From positions 1 to 31,050 of the forward strand of contig JAYMTF010000729.1 in the NCBI GenBank assembly GCA_036897485.1: a stretch of 31,050 nucleotides of DNA, read 5' to 3'. Source of the stretch: Pelargonium nanum. Its lineage: Eukaryota; Streptophyta; Magnoliopsida; Geraniales; Geraniaceae. Positions 1 through 10,570 of the stretch are shown here, piece after piece; within the stretch, counting starts at the first letter, position 1, and each line of letters begins with the position of its first letter. A model generated the notes under the pieces. The model saw only the letters and a program-made list of their open reading frames with translations, was not told where the DNA came from and ran no database searches. A program made the translations under genes and the position numbers.

Positions 1-208
1 CAATCCAAAGCTTCAAAACTAAAACCACGACCTTAAATCGAACAAATACCAACAACAAAACTTGAATTGATACCGCTTGGACAGGAGATTTGGAGATGAG
101 AGAGCATGCTTTAGATCTGAACAGAAGCGGGTCTGCAAGAAGCTGTTTTTGGAGAGGTGGCGATGAGTTGGAGCAAAATAATTCACTCACCTCCTTACGA
201 TCCTCCAT
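1..208 (-). CDS. 5' end of a probable RIN4/NOI-family gene (partial)
   Basis: Seen: on the minus strand an ATG at 208 opens an 18-nt coding exon (208 down to 191) reading MEDRKE, followed at once by a strong donor GTGAGT, so positions 190-1 would be intron 1 and the rest of the gene lies left of the window. A TATA-like box lies upstream (376-384) and a CT-rich leader between, as expected for a 5' end. Known: several short plant NOI/RIN4-like proteins start with a tiny first exon, and as I remember it the Arabidopsis neighbour of ABCF5 (At5g64850) starts MEDRKE. Inferred: a NOI-domain protein, in the family of RIN4, a membrane-linked immune regulator. Only six residues are visible, so the identity rests mainly on gene order. 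It could be another gene with a similar start. Confidence 0.4.
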   Translation of the reverse strand, partial: MEDRKEVSELFCSNSSPPLQKQLLADPLLFRSKACSLISKSPVQAVSIQVLLLVFVRFKVVVLVLKLWI

Positions 209-313
209 GGAAGCTTGATCTTCGAGAAAAGCTTGAAAATGGCAGTGTAAAGTTGCAGAGAAAAGCAGTAGAGAACAGAGAGAGAAAATAAATTTTGATA
301 ATAATGTGAAGCT

Positions 314-384
314 GAAGAAGAAGAAGAAGAAGAAGAATACGACGTGTCGTCTTGATTCGTGTCTGATGTATTGTGGATATATAC
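314..384 (-). promoter_or_regulatory. Core promoter and CTT-repeat leader of the left-edge gene
   Basis: Read on the minus strand, a TATA-like run (376-384) is followed downstream by an eight-unit CTT microsatellite (314-337, GAA on the plus strand) and then the MEDRKE start at 208. CTT/CT-rich leaders are common just downstream of plant transcription starts. The start site itself is not determined; about 345 would fit the TATA spacing. Confidence 0.4.
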
Positions 385-399
385 GTGTCCACTTACGTT

Positions 400-2745
400 T
401 TTGGGCCTCTGTTTCTGTTTTATTACTGGAATTGCCACTGGGCCTCACGCGCTTTTCTGAGCTGACAAATCGGTCTCTTGTTGGTTACTAGCTGTGAGCA
501 CACACTACACGGAGTTGATTTTCTTTGGCTCTCGCATTTTCTCGAGAAAATTGCTAAATTGTCGTGGAAAATGCTAGTTTGGCATGACTCGTGAGGTAAG
601 AACAATGACGTTCAAAATAGAATGCATCATTTCAATATTTCAACTAAAATTCGATCAATTTTAGTCTCAACAATTCGGATTTTGAGTTAGAGAAAACCAA
701 TTCATTGTCTAATCCGAAGTGCCGTAAGTTTTCAGAATAATGACATTCTAATTGATTAGTTGTATTTTATGTGAGTTTATGAACTCGAGGCCGAATTGCG
801 AAAACTAATCAATATTGTCAAATTAATGTGTTCAAAACTATACTATATTAGTTAATTAAGAGAAAAAGTAAGGAGTTCCAACAAACATTTTAACTATTAA
901 GACTTGGCTAAGACATAGTGAAATAGATTTTGGGCAAATTTTACGTTTTAAAATTCATAAAGAGAGATATAAGTGTTAATTAATGACATGTCAGTGTCAT
1001 GACCTCTTTTTCCTTTTCCGCTCTATCTCTATATATTGTATATGACGGGCTCTTGTTAGGTGATGTGGTTCATGAATTCTTTAGTGAAAAAATGAATATT
1101 GAGTTCGACTAAATATTTCAAGTGGTATTAAAAAGTGACTTATCTGAAATCAACTAGAAATATATGCGAATTACACATTTCGAGTATAGTCGAGTTCGAG
1201 TTTCATGAATAAAGCATTTTTTGACTTGTAATGTTTATTTTTAGTTTTAGAATTAAAACCATCCAAGCCCATTGGGCTAACTTTTCATAGCTAACTATGG
1301 ATTGGACATGTGAAACTAAGCCCAAGAAATTAGCTCATTCCAATCTATTTTGGTAACATAACATTTTTAAGAAAATATTTCCATATTAACCAATAATTTT
1401 CATTTGGATTTGATCTCTCTGTAATTGTTTTTTCATTTTTTGGAAAAAAAAGAACCATTAAACGTAATTGAAAATTTGTGTTCATATATGGGATGTACGC
1501 TTTTGAGTCGGGTTGGGATTAAATCAACTTGAATGATTTCGATTTGATTTTATGCAAAAATCATTTTATTCAAATTGTGCTCCAATTTGCTAGCTTTAGT
1601 TTTCAAAAGTTCTTTTTTTTTTCAAGTGTTCTATGACCATATTTATAAACTACATTATATGAAGACTCAAAAATGAGAAATATAGGATTTGAATGCAGAT
1701 ATAACTATTCAAACGATGTAGGTCATGAACAAAATAAATTAATATCGTCTTGAATTGAAATGTTTTTTGGAAATTTCTACAATATGATCCCATTCTTAAT
1801 AAATCTAATCATTTTTCTCATTTAAACTACATAAAAAAAAAAAAATAACACACAAATTAAACACTCCACATCTTTTATGTGGACTTTAGGGGTTAGATAG
1901 AAAATGACTTGATGAAAACAATTTTTGTGCAAAATAAAAAATTTAGGGCCATGAAAAAAAAATACTAGTTTAGTTGTATTTGTCATCTTAAATTGACACG
2001 TGGGTGTTCCGAGCTTTTACACTTGGCAGTACATGATTGGCTAATGTATATTACTACAGTGTCCCAAATACAAATATGGACCGCTCCATTTTATACGTTA
2101 TCTCCAACCTCCAAATTTCCCTGGCCACAGCAATATTCCAATCACATTTACATTTTAGTCCTCGTTTCTACTAAAACTACAGTAATGCCATTGCCATTTT
2201 TAATTATAAATAATTTTGTAGATTTTTTATATACAAAACTCTCGACTATTACACTAGATTCAACATAGATCTCTAAGCTTAATAATTTTATCCGATTGAC
2301 TTGTAATTTTTCAATTCAAACTTCGGTTTAAGATTTTCTCAAATTTTGGTTTGGACTACACATTCTTAATTAGAGCTGATAATTTGGATTCAAATTTGTG
2401 AACATCCGAAATTTAATTTAGTTCGATAAATTTATGAATAAGGTCATATTAATCATATAAAAAATCAGAAATTTTCGATGTCCACAGCTAGTTGAAACCA
2501 TAAAAAATTGAAAAAAAAAATATAAAAAATATAAAAAAAATATGAATCTAATAAAAACAAGACACTAGTTCACAAAAAATATATAAATAAAAATCATAAT
2601 AATGAGAGTATATAATACATACAGTAGTCATAGTGGCAAAAGTGATAATTGTTTGAAATTGGATGGTTTGCTCAAAACAATAAAAAAAATTAAATTACTA
2701 AAATTAAACAAAACTCTATATTGGACGAAAAAAGTTCAGTCTGTT
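400..2745. other. Divergent intergenic spacer, AT-rich, no gene
   Basis: This 2.3-kb stretch separates the divergently transcribed left-edge gene and ABCF5. No open frame in it looks coding; the 91-codon frame at 1993-2268 has no codon or domain character. It holds a G-box/ABRE-like palindrome CACGTG at 1997-2002, homopolymer A runs near 1832 and 2510, and at about 2372 one end of the short repeat family (TAGAGCTGATAATTT). Both promoters must lie within it. Confidence 0.6.
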
Positions 2746-2752
2746 GCAAGCA

Positions 2753-2774
2753 GAGGCTGAGGCTGAGGCTGAGA
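2753..2774 (+). repeat. GAGGCT hexamer run in the ABCF5 leader
   Basis: Three perfect tandem GAGGCT units (2753-2770) followed by GAGAGA lie about 95 bp upstream of the ABCF5 start codon, just before a long CT-rich stretch (2780-2860) typical of a plant 5' untranslated region. The transcript probably begins near or just upstream of this point. Confidence 0.5.
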
Positions 2775-2865
2775 GACTGAAGTTTCTCACTCCCAATCTC
2801 TGTTCTTAGCTCCCATTTTCATTCACTTTCCCTCACTTTCTCTCCCATTTTCTCATTTGTCAAAC

Positions 2866-5800
2866 ATGGACTTATCCGCTCATCTCCACCGCCTCAACCT
2901 CCACTCCACCTTCCCCACCTTCTCCGCCCCTTTAACCTCTCTCCGTCCATGTCTCCGCCCGATTTCAGCCCCAAATTCGCTCAAAACCCGCAGTTCCGCA
3001 AACTCCGGCAAGGCGATTCGCCTATCGGCCGTCGAAACAATGGTGGCGGAGACCTCCGCGGCCGAGGAAGACGTCGAGTCTCTCTTCTCCGACACTAAGG
3101 CCGACGACTTCAAGCGACGCGGCGGCAAAAAAGCGAGCACCGGAGCTTCGAGCGTATCGTCCGGCGTGAGGCTCGAGAACATCAGTAAGATGTACGATGG
3201 CGTGATGGTGCTGAAGGACGTGAGCTGGGAGGTGAAGAGAGGCGAGAAGGTAGGGTTAGTGGGAGTGAACGGAGCGGGGAAGACGACTCAGATGAGGATC
3301 ATCAGCGGATTGGAGGAGCCTGATTCGGGAAACGTGATCAAGGAGAAACCGAACATGAAGATCTCGTTTCTGAGCCAGGAATTTGAGGTGTCGTTGAGCA
3401 GGACGGTGAGGGAGGAGTTTATGCACGCGTTCAAGGAGGAGATGGAGGTTGCGGGGAGGTTGGAGAAGGTGCAGAAGGCGATTGAAGGTTCTGTGGATGA
3501 TTTGGAGCTGATGGGGAGGCTTTTGGATGAGTTTGATTTGCTTCAGAGGAGAGCTCAGGCGGTGGATTTGGACCTGGTTGATGCGAAGATCAGTAAATTG
3601 ATGCCGGAGCTAGGGTTTGGTCCTGAGGATTCTGATAGGTTGGTGGCTTCTTTCAGCAGTGGATGGCAGATGAGGATTTCTCTTGGGAAGATTTTGCTTC
3701 AGGTATAGCTTTTGTTCTGGATAATGTTTGAAAATTAACTGTCATTTTATATATTCTATAGTTTTTTTTTTTAACACCAAATTTAAACTATGGATGGGAC
3801 CAAATTGTAGTTTTACACCAAGATTAAGGAGCTGGATAATTCAAAATTTTCTATACATTGGAAAATAAGTGACAGCTTACACGTAAAAGAAGAAGGCTTT
3901 GGATGTTTGGCTCCATACACACCAAGTCTTTGTAATGGTGGGAGTCTCATGCACTGAGGACATCCTTTTATAAATATTATTGTATAGGAGTAAAATATTT
4001 TTTTTGGATTTTCAGGTTCTTATACCATATGTGAAACTTTGTTGATATTATATGCTAATTGACAGTCCATGTAAAAATGAAAAAGAAGAAGGCTGAACTT
4101 CTGTGTTTTAACATTGTTGGGTTTCATATATGCCAACGAGTTTTAGAATCAATATGAAGAAATTTACTAGTTACAATATTCTGAGCCTTGACTTGATGGG
4201 TTTCATGTACACGTAATCTCTGTTTTTGAAGCATAGTGGTAGTACATGATTATTGACATATTCATTCATATGCAGGATCCAGACTTGTTACTTTTGGATG
4301 AACCCACAAATCATCTAGATCTTGACACAATTGAATGGCTTGAAGGTTATCTAAGCAAGCAAGAAGTCCCAATGGTCATTATATCTCACGACAGAGCTTT
4401 TCTTGATCAGCTCTGTACAAAAATAGTGGAAACTGATATGGGTGTATCTAAAACATATGTTGGGAATTATTCTGAGTATGTTTTAGCGAAGGCAGCTTGG
4501 ATTGAAGCTCAAAACATGGCCTGGGAGAAGCAGCAGAAGGAAATTGATCATACAAAAGACTTGATTAGCAGGTTAAGTGCTGGAGGAAATTCTGGCCGTG
4601 CTTCTTCTGCTGGAAAGGTAAATTGAAATCTACCAAAAGTAATTTGATGAGTAATGTGTTACGACAAAAAGAGAACATTTTGTTAAGTTGGGAACCAAGA
4701 TTGGATGACACAAGTGTTTAGTTTAATAGCCTTTTTAACCTTTTCAGAGTTGATGCTTAAAGCATGACTTTCAGTCACAAAAATGATGCATTGCATATCT
4801 TGATAGCTTAATGTACAGCATAAGCATATCTTAATAAAATGAAATATGTTGTTTGGTCGAGCTATCCTGAATAAAAACAATATCTTATATATATGATATT
4901 TCACCTTAAAGTTCGTTCACAAATACGATTAAGTTGTTGCTCAGTATATGACATTTATATATGCTTCATTTTTCTTGATGAAATTTTCTGTTGGAAATTG
5001 CTGCTAGAGACAATTTTAGGTTGCCCAATATTGGTGTCTACCATGTGTGATTTATTTTCTAATTGGACTCTCCATTTATATGTCCTTGTTACTTCAGTTT
5101 CTCAGTTGCTTGCCAGCAGCTTCTAATATATATATTTTTCTTTGGGTAACAGAAGCTGGAGAAACTCCAGGAAGGGGAAATGGTAGAGAAACCATTTCAA
5201 CGGAAACTAATGAAAATCAGGTTCCCGGAGCGTGGAAGAAGTGGAAGAGAAGTTGCAGCAATTAAGAATCTTCAATTTGGTTATGATGAAAAGGTGGCTT
5301 GTCATTCTCCATGGTTTCTTATTATTATCTGTACATCTCGATGCTGACATTGGTATGCATATTGTGTGTGCTGTCAGGTGTTGTTTAATAGAGCAAATCT
5401 TTTGATTGAAAGGGGAGAGAAAATTGCTATAATTGGCCCAAATGGCTGCGGGAAGAGTACGTTACTGAAATTGATAATGGGTTTACAGAATCCACAAGGC
5501 GGCGAAGTCGTGCTAGGGGAGCATAATGTACTGCCTAACTATTTTGAGCAGAATCAGGTACTTACCATTGCCGGTGGTAACTTATTTAACAATCATGAAG
5601 CTTCTATCTGTTATGTCAAGCAAGAGCTGGCAATTGGGTTGTTTTAGGTTGAAAAGGCCTAACCCAAACCCGCAAGAGGTGCAGGTCCGTGTGGGTTGCA
5701 AAGTTTACATAGAAAGTGAATTGGTGATAGAGCTAGCAATGTGGGCCTCAGGTCGGGTTGCCCGTTGCCACGGTCACAAACTCAACCCGACACGATAATT

Positions 5801-8324
5801 ATTTGGCTTAATATTTTGCGACCTGGACCTGCTCATTTTCGGTCAACCTGCGGGTCCAGACCGAGTTGCCGGTTCTAGTTGGCGAGGGTGGGTTTGTCCG
5901 ACCCGATAATTATTGTTCTTAATGCAACCTGAAGGCTGAACCCACACAAATGGTTGGATTTCGGGTTCCCGCAGGTTCGGGTCCAAATAGCCGGCTCTAG
6001 TCGGTTCTACTCCCGTGTCACTTTTACTAACATTTGCTTGTGCTCACTGGATTATTTGATTTATTTTTAGGCTGAGGCACTTGATTTGGACAAAACAGTC
6101 CTCGAGACAGTAGTTGAAGCTGCAACAGATTGGACAGCTGACGATATAAAGGGTCTCCTTGGGCGATGTAATTTCAAAGCTGATATGCTTGACCGAAAAG
6201 TTTCTCTGTTGAGTGGTGGTGAGAAGGTAAGTCCTGTTGTGCTATTATGTTGTTTTATCATACGCGTTAAAACATTCATTCTGTACAGTAAATGGAATAA
6301 TTCAAGAAATGCACAACGATCGTGTTTATGATTCACAATTAATTCAATTTAGATATGTTACATGCCCCAGTGAAATTATGGTTAAAGACTGCTATGCTGC
6401 AAACTGATAGTCAGTTAGGGTGTTTGTTCCAATTTAGAACTCCTAGTATATATTTTGTATTAATTTGTCCCTGTAAGTATATTATTTGATTTATTTCGTT
6501 CCAATTTGGTCTATTTTGTCAAGCATATGTTCAATGTGGCTAGCATGAATATTCTTTTTATTTTTAAATTAAATAAATGGTGAGAATATGCTGACGTGAT
6601 GCTTATGTGGCATCCATCTGAATAGGTTTAAAATATTTTAAATTAGTAAATGTCCACGTGTCATCATCTTATTGGCTAGTATTATTAATGTATTCTGAAT
6701 TTACGATTTTGCCCTGAAATTTGTTCTAGATTTTCATAAAATTGTCCTAACATATTAACATTTACATATTGTATTGTAAAAAGCATATTTGAATGCTCTC
6801 TCCATTCTCTTTTCAGGCACGCCTTGCTTTTTGCAAGTTCATGGTAAAACCTTCGACTCTGTTAGTTTTGGATGAACCGACTAATCACTTGGATATACCT
6901 TCGAAAGAGATGCTCGAGGTTCGGGTTTTGTCTCATTTTACTTCTTTCCATCTTTGACATAATATTCTTTTTTGAGGAAGTGTCAAACTACGATACTAAT
7001 TCTTAGTCATTCTATGAACTCTAATTGTTTATCAGGAGGCAATAAATGAGTACAAGGGCACTGTTATCACGGTTTCTCATGACAGATACTTCATAAAGCA
7101 AATAGTTAATAGAGTAATTGAAGTCAAAGACTACAACGTCCAAGATTACGCGGGAGATTACAATGTAAGTGTGACTAAATACTTCTGTTACTCATTAAAG
7201 AACAAGTCATCAGTAGGGTTAAGAGTTTTTTGCCTTCGTAGACTTGCTGAGTTCTATTTGTCTAGCATGAAAGAAATGTATATACTTGTGTTTTCATTAC
7301 TAAATCTGTTTGTCTCAAAATAAGTGTCCGTTTTCTTTTTTGGTATGCGAATTACGCATAAATTGACTATAAGATCTATGACAAGTCAATCAGAACTACT
7401 AGAGTTTGTTACAACAATGACACACGGGGGCACACGGCAGGAAGTCGAACACTAATTATATTACCCCCTCCCTCCCAAATTTATTTCTATTTTGAGAAAA
7501 ATTAAAGAGAAGTTGGTTAATGTGATATATGTACTTTTTTGAAGGAAGTGATGTATGTACTTTTGTATGCTCATGATTATGTGTTAAGGAATATTAACTA
7601 ACTTGTTATAAGGATATTATTGACATTTCATGTATAACCAACTTACTAAAAAGAATAAGAAACACTCATTTTGGGACCAAAATTTAAGAAAAGAGGACAG
7701 AACCCTCATTTTAGGACAGAGGGTGTAACAACTTTGGTAAATAGTAAGAAGAGAGAGTTAGACATGGCAATTAGGGTTTTGGGTTTGGTTTAGTTTGGGC
7801 ACAAAAACCTGACCCGAATCCGACCTGAAAGAGAAGCGGATTTGTAATAGAAATAGCTTGGGTCTGAGTGCGGGTTATTTTGGGTGCCAACAGGTTTGGG
7901 TCTAAATTGTCAGCTCTAGTTGGGGTAGGAGGAAGTAGAATTTGAATTTAGATGTTAATTAGTGTGATTGGATATATGCAAAGTTTACGTGATCAGTATC
8001 TAACTGCCTGAAATTTCATAATCAACAGTATTACCTAGAGAAAAACCTCGATGCAAGGGAACAACAGCTCGAGCGCGATGCAGAGCTCGAGGAAAAGGCT
8101 CCAAAAGTGAAAGCCAAATCCAAAATGTCTAAGGTAAGGCTTGTTCTTGTTCTCTAACTTGCTCCCCAAAACAGAAAAGAAACCAATTCGAGCCGCGTAT
8201 TAACGTTCTTTGTTTCTACGAGAAACAGGCCGAGAAGGAAGCACGCAAGAAACAGAAAGTTCAGGCATTTCAAGCTGCAAAAGCAAAATCGAAAGTAAAA
8301 AAGAACTCCAAGCGATGGAATTGA
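2866..8324 (+). CDS. ABCF5: ABC transporter F family member 5-like ATPase (ABCF5, plastid)
   Basis: Exons: 2866-3702, 4276-4617, 5153-5293, 5378-5557, 6071-6226, 6817-6918, 7036-7164, 8029-8133, 8229-8324. All have GT-AG borders and join in phase 0, giving 695 aa, close to the Arabidopsis ABCF5/GCN5 length (about 690). The ATG at 2866 is the first in frame with good context (AAACATGG). Residues 1-60 are rich in Ser, Pro, Leu and Arg and poor in acids, like a chloroplast transit peptide. Two ABC cassettes follow. Cassette 1 has Walker A GVNGAGKTT (133-141), a divergent signature SFSSGWQM (262-269), Walker B LLLLDEPT (283-290) and switch His317. The linker carries KLEKLQEGEMVEKPF (from 394). 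Cassette 2 has Walker A GPNGCGKST (460-468), signature LSGGEKAR (547-554), LDEPTNHLD (from 570) and switch His601. A Lys-rich tail ends the protein. There are no membrane segments: ABC-F proteins are soluble, and relatives act on ribosomes rather than as transporters. A plastid role in translation is inferred. Introns 4 and 7 carry repeat insertions. Confidence 0.95.
5728..5999. repeat. GGGT-rich short repeat(s) with hAT-like ends in ABCF5 intron 4
   Basis: The left end reads TAGAGCTAGCAATG; inverted counterparts occur at 5877 (GTTGCCGGTTCTA) and 5999 (AATAGCCGGCTCTA), so this is either one 272-bp element or a 150-bp element with a duplicated end. The inside is full of CGGGT and ACCCG words (AACCCGACA, GGTTCGGGT). 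Related ends recur elsewhere in the window. It lies wholly within the intron and leaves both splice sites intact. Confidence 0.5.
7462..7727. mobile_element. Stowaway-type MITE in ABCF5 intron 7
   Basis: A TA dinucleotide is followed by CCCCCTCCCTCCC (7464 on), and the other end reads GGACAGAGGGTG before a second TA (7726-7727). The reverse complement of the right end, TACACCCTCTGTCC, matches the left end and the canonical plant Stowaway end (TACTCCCTCCGTCCC). The size of about 266 bp, AT-rich interior, lack of a reading frame and TA target duplication all fit a non-autonomous Tc1/mariner MITE. A second short Stowaway-like end (AAAATAAGTGTCCG) lies at about 7316-7332. Confidence 0.75.
7759..7918. 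mobile_element. 160-bp GGGT-rich mini element with hAT-like ends
   Basis: Directly after the Stowaway element, TAGACATGGCAATT (7759) and the inverted AATTGTCAGCTCTA (ending 7918) bound 160 bp rich in GGGTTT, GGGCA and ACCCGAA words. No reading frame is present. Flanking 8-mers are only loosely similar (GAGAGAGT and GTTGGGGT), so the target duplication is uncertain. This is the clearest full copy of the family in the window. Confidence 0.5.
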
Positions 8325-8346
8325 AGCGTCCAAGCGATGGAATTGA
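8307..8346 (+). repeat. 22-bp tandem duplication across the ABCF5 stop codon
   Basis: The 18-nt block TCCAAGCGATGGAATTGA, which encodes the terminal SKRWN and the stop, occurs at 8307-8324 and again at 8329-8346. It is followed by AGCG after copy 1 and GCG after copy 2. The first copy supplies the stop, so the second lies in the 3' untranslated region. Confidence 0.9.
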
Positions 8347-9625
8347 GCGACACGCCTTGCATTTTCGCTAACTTTTATAGTCGTATTCGGCCTCTCACAT
8401 GTAAGATCTTTAGCTGTATATAATACAAATATAGACAGGTTTTGCACTTGTTCGAGGCTGGAATGGCAAGGCCTGAAAATCTCTGTGGCAACAAAGGGAC
8501 TTTTGTTCCTGAACCGAAATCGCTTGCTATTGTCACTACCAATCATTCAATTTTGTGATCTGGGTGAAATTGTTGCTATTCATGTACCATAATGTGCATC
8601 AAAATCGACATTTTATGGAAATGGAAGATGGTTAAGTTATTGAAAGACTAGTGGAAATTGCATTTTTTTTACATTCATGCTTTGAGGCTTGTTTTTAAGT
8701 TTTGGCAAGACAATTTGGACTCGACCTATATGTACTTGAAACTACATTTTTGCAGCTTCGAGCTAAGACGAAATTATCACGTCGATACAATTTAACGATG
8801 GGTACGAATTGAATCAATTCAAAATAGAATGGCATAGTTTAAGTTTGAACTGTAGCAATGTAAAAAGTTTGAAAACTATGAAAATAAAATTAAATTACGT
8901 ATCAAGTTGAAATAGAATATTTTTCCTTAAAAAATGCAAAAGCTATAATATCATCATGAATTTAGTTAAATTTGATTGCTAATCTGAGTTTGTAAGCTCT
9001 CAGTATCAACCTTTTATTTTACAAAAATAGGTGATGCATGATGCAATATTTAAATTGTGTTTTGCTGTGAGTAAATAAATTAATTTGAATATGATCTTAT
9101 TATTAAACAAGTTAAATAATATAGGACTAACATTACATACTTATATGTTGGTCCACATTAAGATCGGTCAACTATTTAAATAATTGAGTTTATAATTATG
9201 CGGCACAATATAACCCATTTAATTTATGTGATCATTCTCTTGGACGGTAAATTTGAAAATTGACATTTCTACTATAAAATAGGATCACACGATTTATTTA
9301 TACCTCATTACTTGACTTAATTATCAAATGAGTCGAGTTAGTCGTCATGAATTCAATACGAAACCGATTAAGCTGAAATCAAATTCACTCAAATTAGTGT
9401 CGGGTCATGGGTCATGACTTAAATTGCCGGTCCTAAATTGTCGGGTCATGGATCACCCCTTTTATCAAACGGGCTTCACAAACCGGGCGGTTCAAACCTG
9501 GCTCATTTAACAGCTATAGCTGAAAAGCACAACAAATTGAAGCATCCACAAGAAAACACAGTGTCGCGTCCGACACCGGAGTCCAGATCACGACGTCGTT
9601 TTCGCTATCTGGCGAGCTTCATCAG
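8325..9625. other. ABCF5 3' untranslated region and spacer to the PDCD2-like gene
   Basis: The first 200-250 bp are probably the ABCF5 3' untranslated region. From about 8600 to 9350 the DNA is AT-rich with no coding frame. From about 9290 to 9460 it has GGGTCATGGGTCATG-type words of the GGGT-rich repeat class. The stretch 9540-9625 is GC-richer (cgtcc, gacgtcg) and probably holds the first, non-coding exon of the PDCD2-like gene, with a possible donor at 9626 (CAG|GTTCGT). Confidence 0.5.
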
Positions 9626-9700
9626 GTTCGTTCAATCTCTGTCGTCTCAGATTTACCGTTCGTCTTTGTAACCAAGTAGTGTGTCAATGTCCAAAGCTGC

Positions 9701-10540
9701 TTATCTGGGTTCATGTCTCTGTGCTGGTTTGTTAATAATTCTCCATGCCCACCAACTGTTTGACAAAAAGCCTCAAAGAATAAACTGTGAGATGAGCCAA
9801 TTGACTTGTAAAATTCATGGATATGGGAGTGTGGACCTACTCTTCTACAAAATAGTTGCAAATTGAAGGTGTTTAGTAGCTTACCCATTTGGTTTTATTG
9901 CAGGTTTTGAGGTCTTTCTTGAATCCTCCTTGCAGTCTTTAGAGTTGACTCAGTTGCTGCAACTCTTTATCTGGGTTCATGTCTGTGCTAGTTTGTTAAT
10001 TATTTCACATGCACACCAACTGTTTGATAAAAAGGCTCAACGAAGAAGTGTTAAATAAGCCAAGTTGCCATGTAAATTCATAAATATGATGGTTTTTTTC
10101 ATAGGAAATTGAGAGTATAGAGCTATTCTTCTGCAAAATAGATGCAAATTGAAGGTGTTTAGTAGCTTACCAATTTGGTTTTATTGCAGGTTTTGAGGTC
10201 TTTCTTCAATCCTCCTTGTAGTCTTTGGACATGATTTTGGTGCTGCTACTCTTTATCTGGGTTCATGTCTCTGTGCTAGTTTGTTAATTATATCCCATGC
10301 CCACTACTGTTTAACAAAAAGCCTCATTGAAGAAAGTGTTAAATAAGCCAAATTGACATGTAAACTCATAAATATTGTGGGGTTGTCAATTTAGGAATTT
10401 GATAGTATAGAGCTATTCTTCTACACAATAGTTGCAAATTTAAGGTGTTTAGTAGCTTACCCATTTGATTTTATTGCAGGTTTTGAGGTTTCTTGAATCC
10501 TCATTGTAGTCTTTGGACTTGATTTAGGTGGTGCAACTAT
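9701..10540 (+). repeat. Triplicated 266-290 bp unit in the PDCD2-like 5' leader
   Basis: Three head-to-tail units start at the word TTATCTGGGTTCATGTC at 9701, 9967 and 10253, giving periods of 266 and 286 bp. Each contains CCATGC/CATGC, an ACTGTTT(G/A)A run, GGTGTTTAGTAGCTTAC, and then an intron-acceptor-like TTTTATTGCAG|GTTTTGAGGT with AG at 9903, 10189 and 10479. The third unit runs into the leader of the PDCD2-like start codon at 10571. Divergence between units is moderate, with scattered substitutions and small indels. Confidence 0.85.
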
Positions 10541-10570
10541 AAAACCGTAGAGTTTGAGATATAGGGAGTG

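Noticed and set aside
187..438. 83-codon minus-strand frame with a Ser run
   Set aside because: It covers the CTT microsatellite and TATA region of a leader. The Ser run is only the translated microsatellite; the real first exon is the short one at 191-208 in a different frame.
1993..2268. 91-codon plus frame in the left spacer
   Set aside because: No domain, no codon bias, AT-rich and isolated; consistent with chance.
2857..2865. Earlier start of ABCF5 at a TTG codon
   Set aside because: TTG is unlikely as a start in a plant nuclear gene; the ATG at 2866 has good context and begins a normal transit peptide.
8154..8546. 130-codon minus frame over the ABCF5 3' end
   Set aside because: It is antisense to exon 9 and the 3' untranslated region and has no recognisable features.
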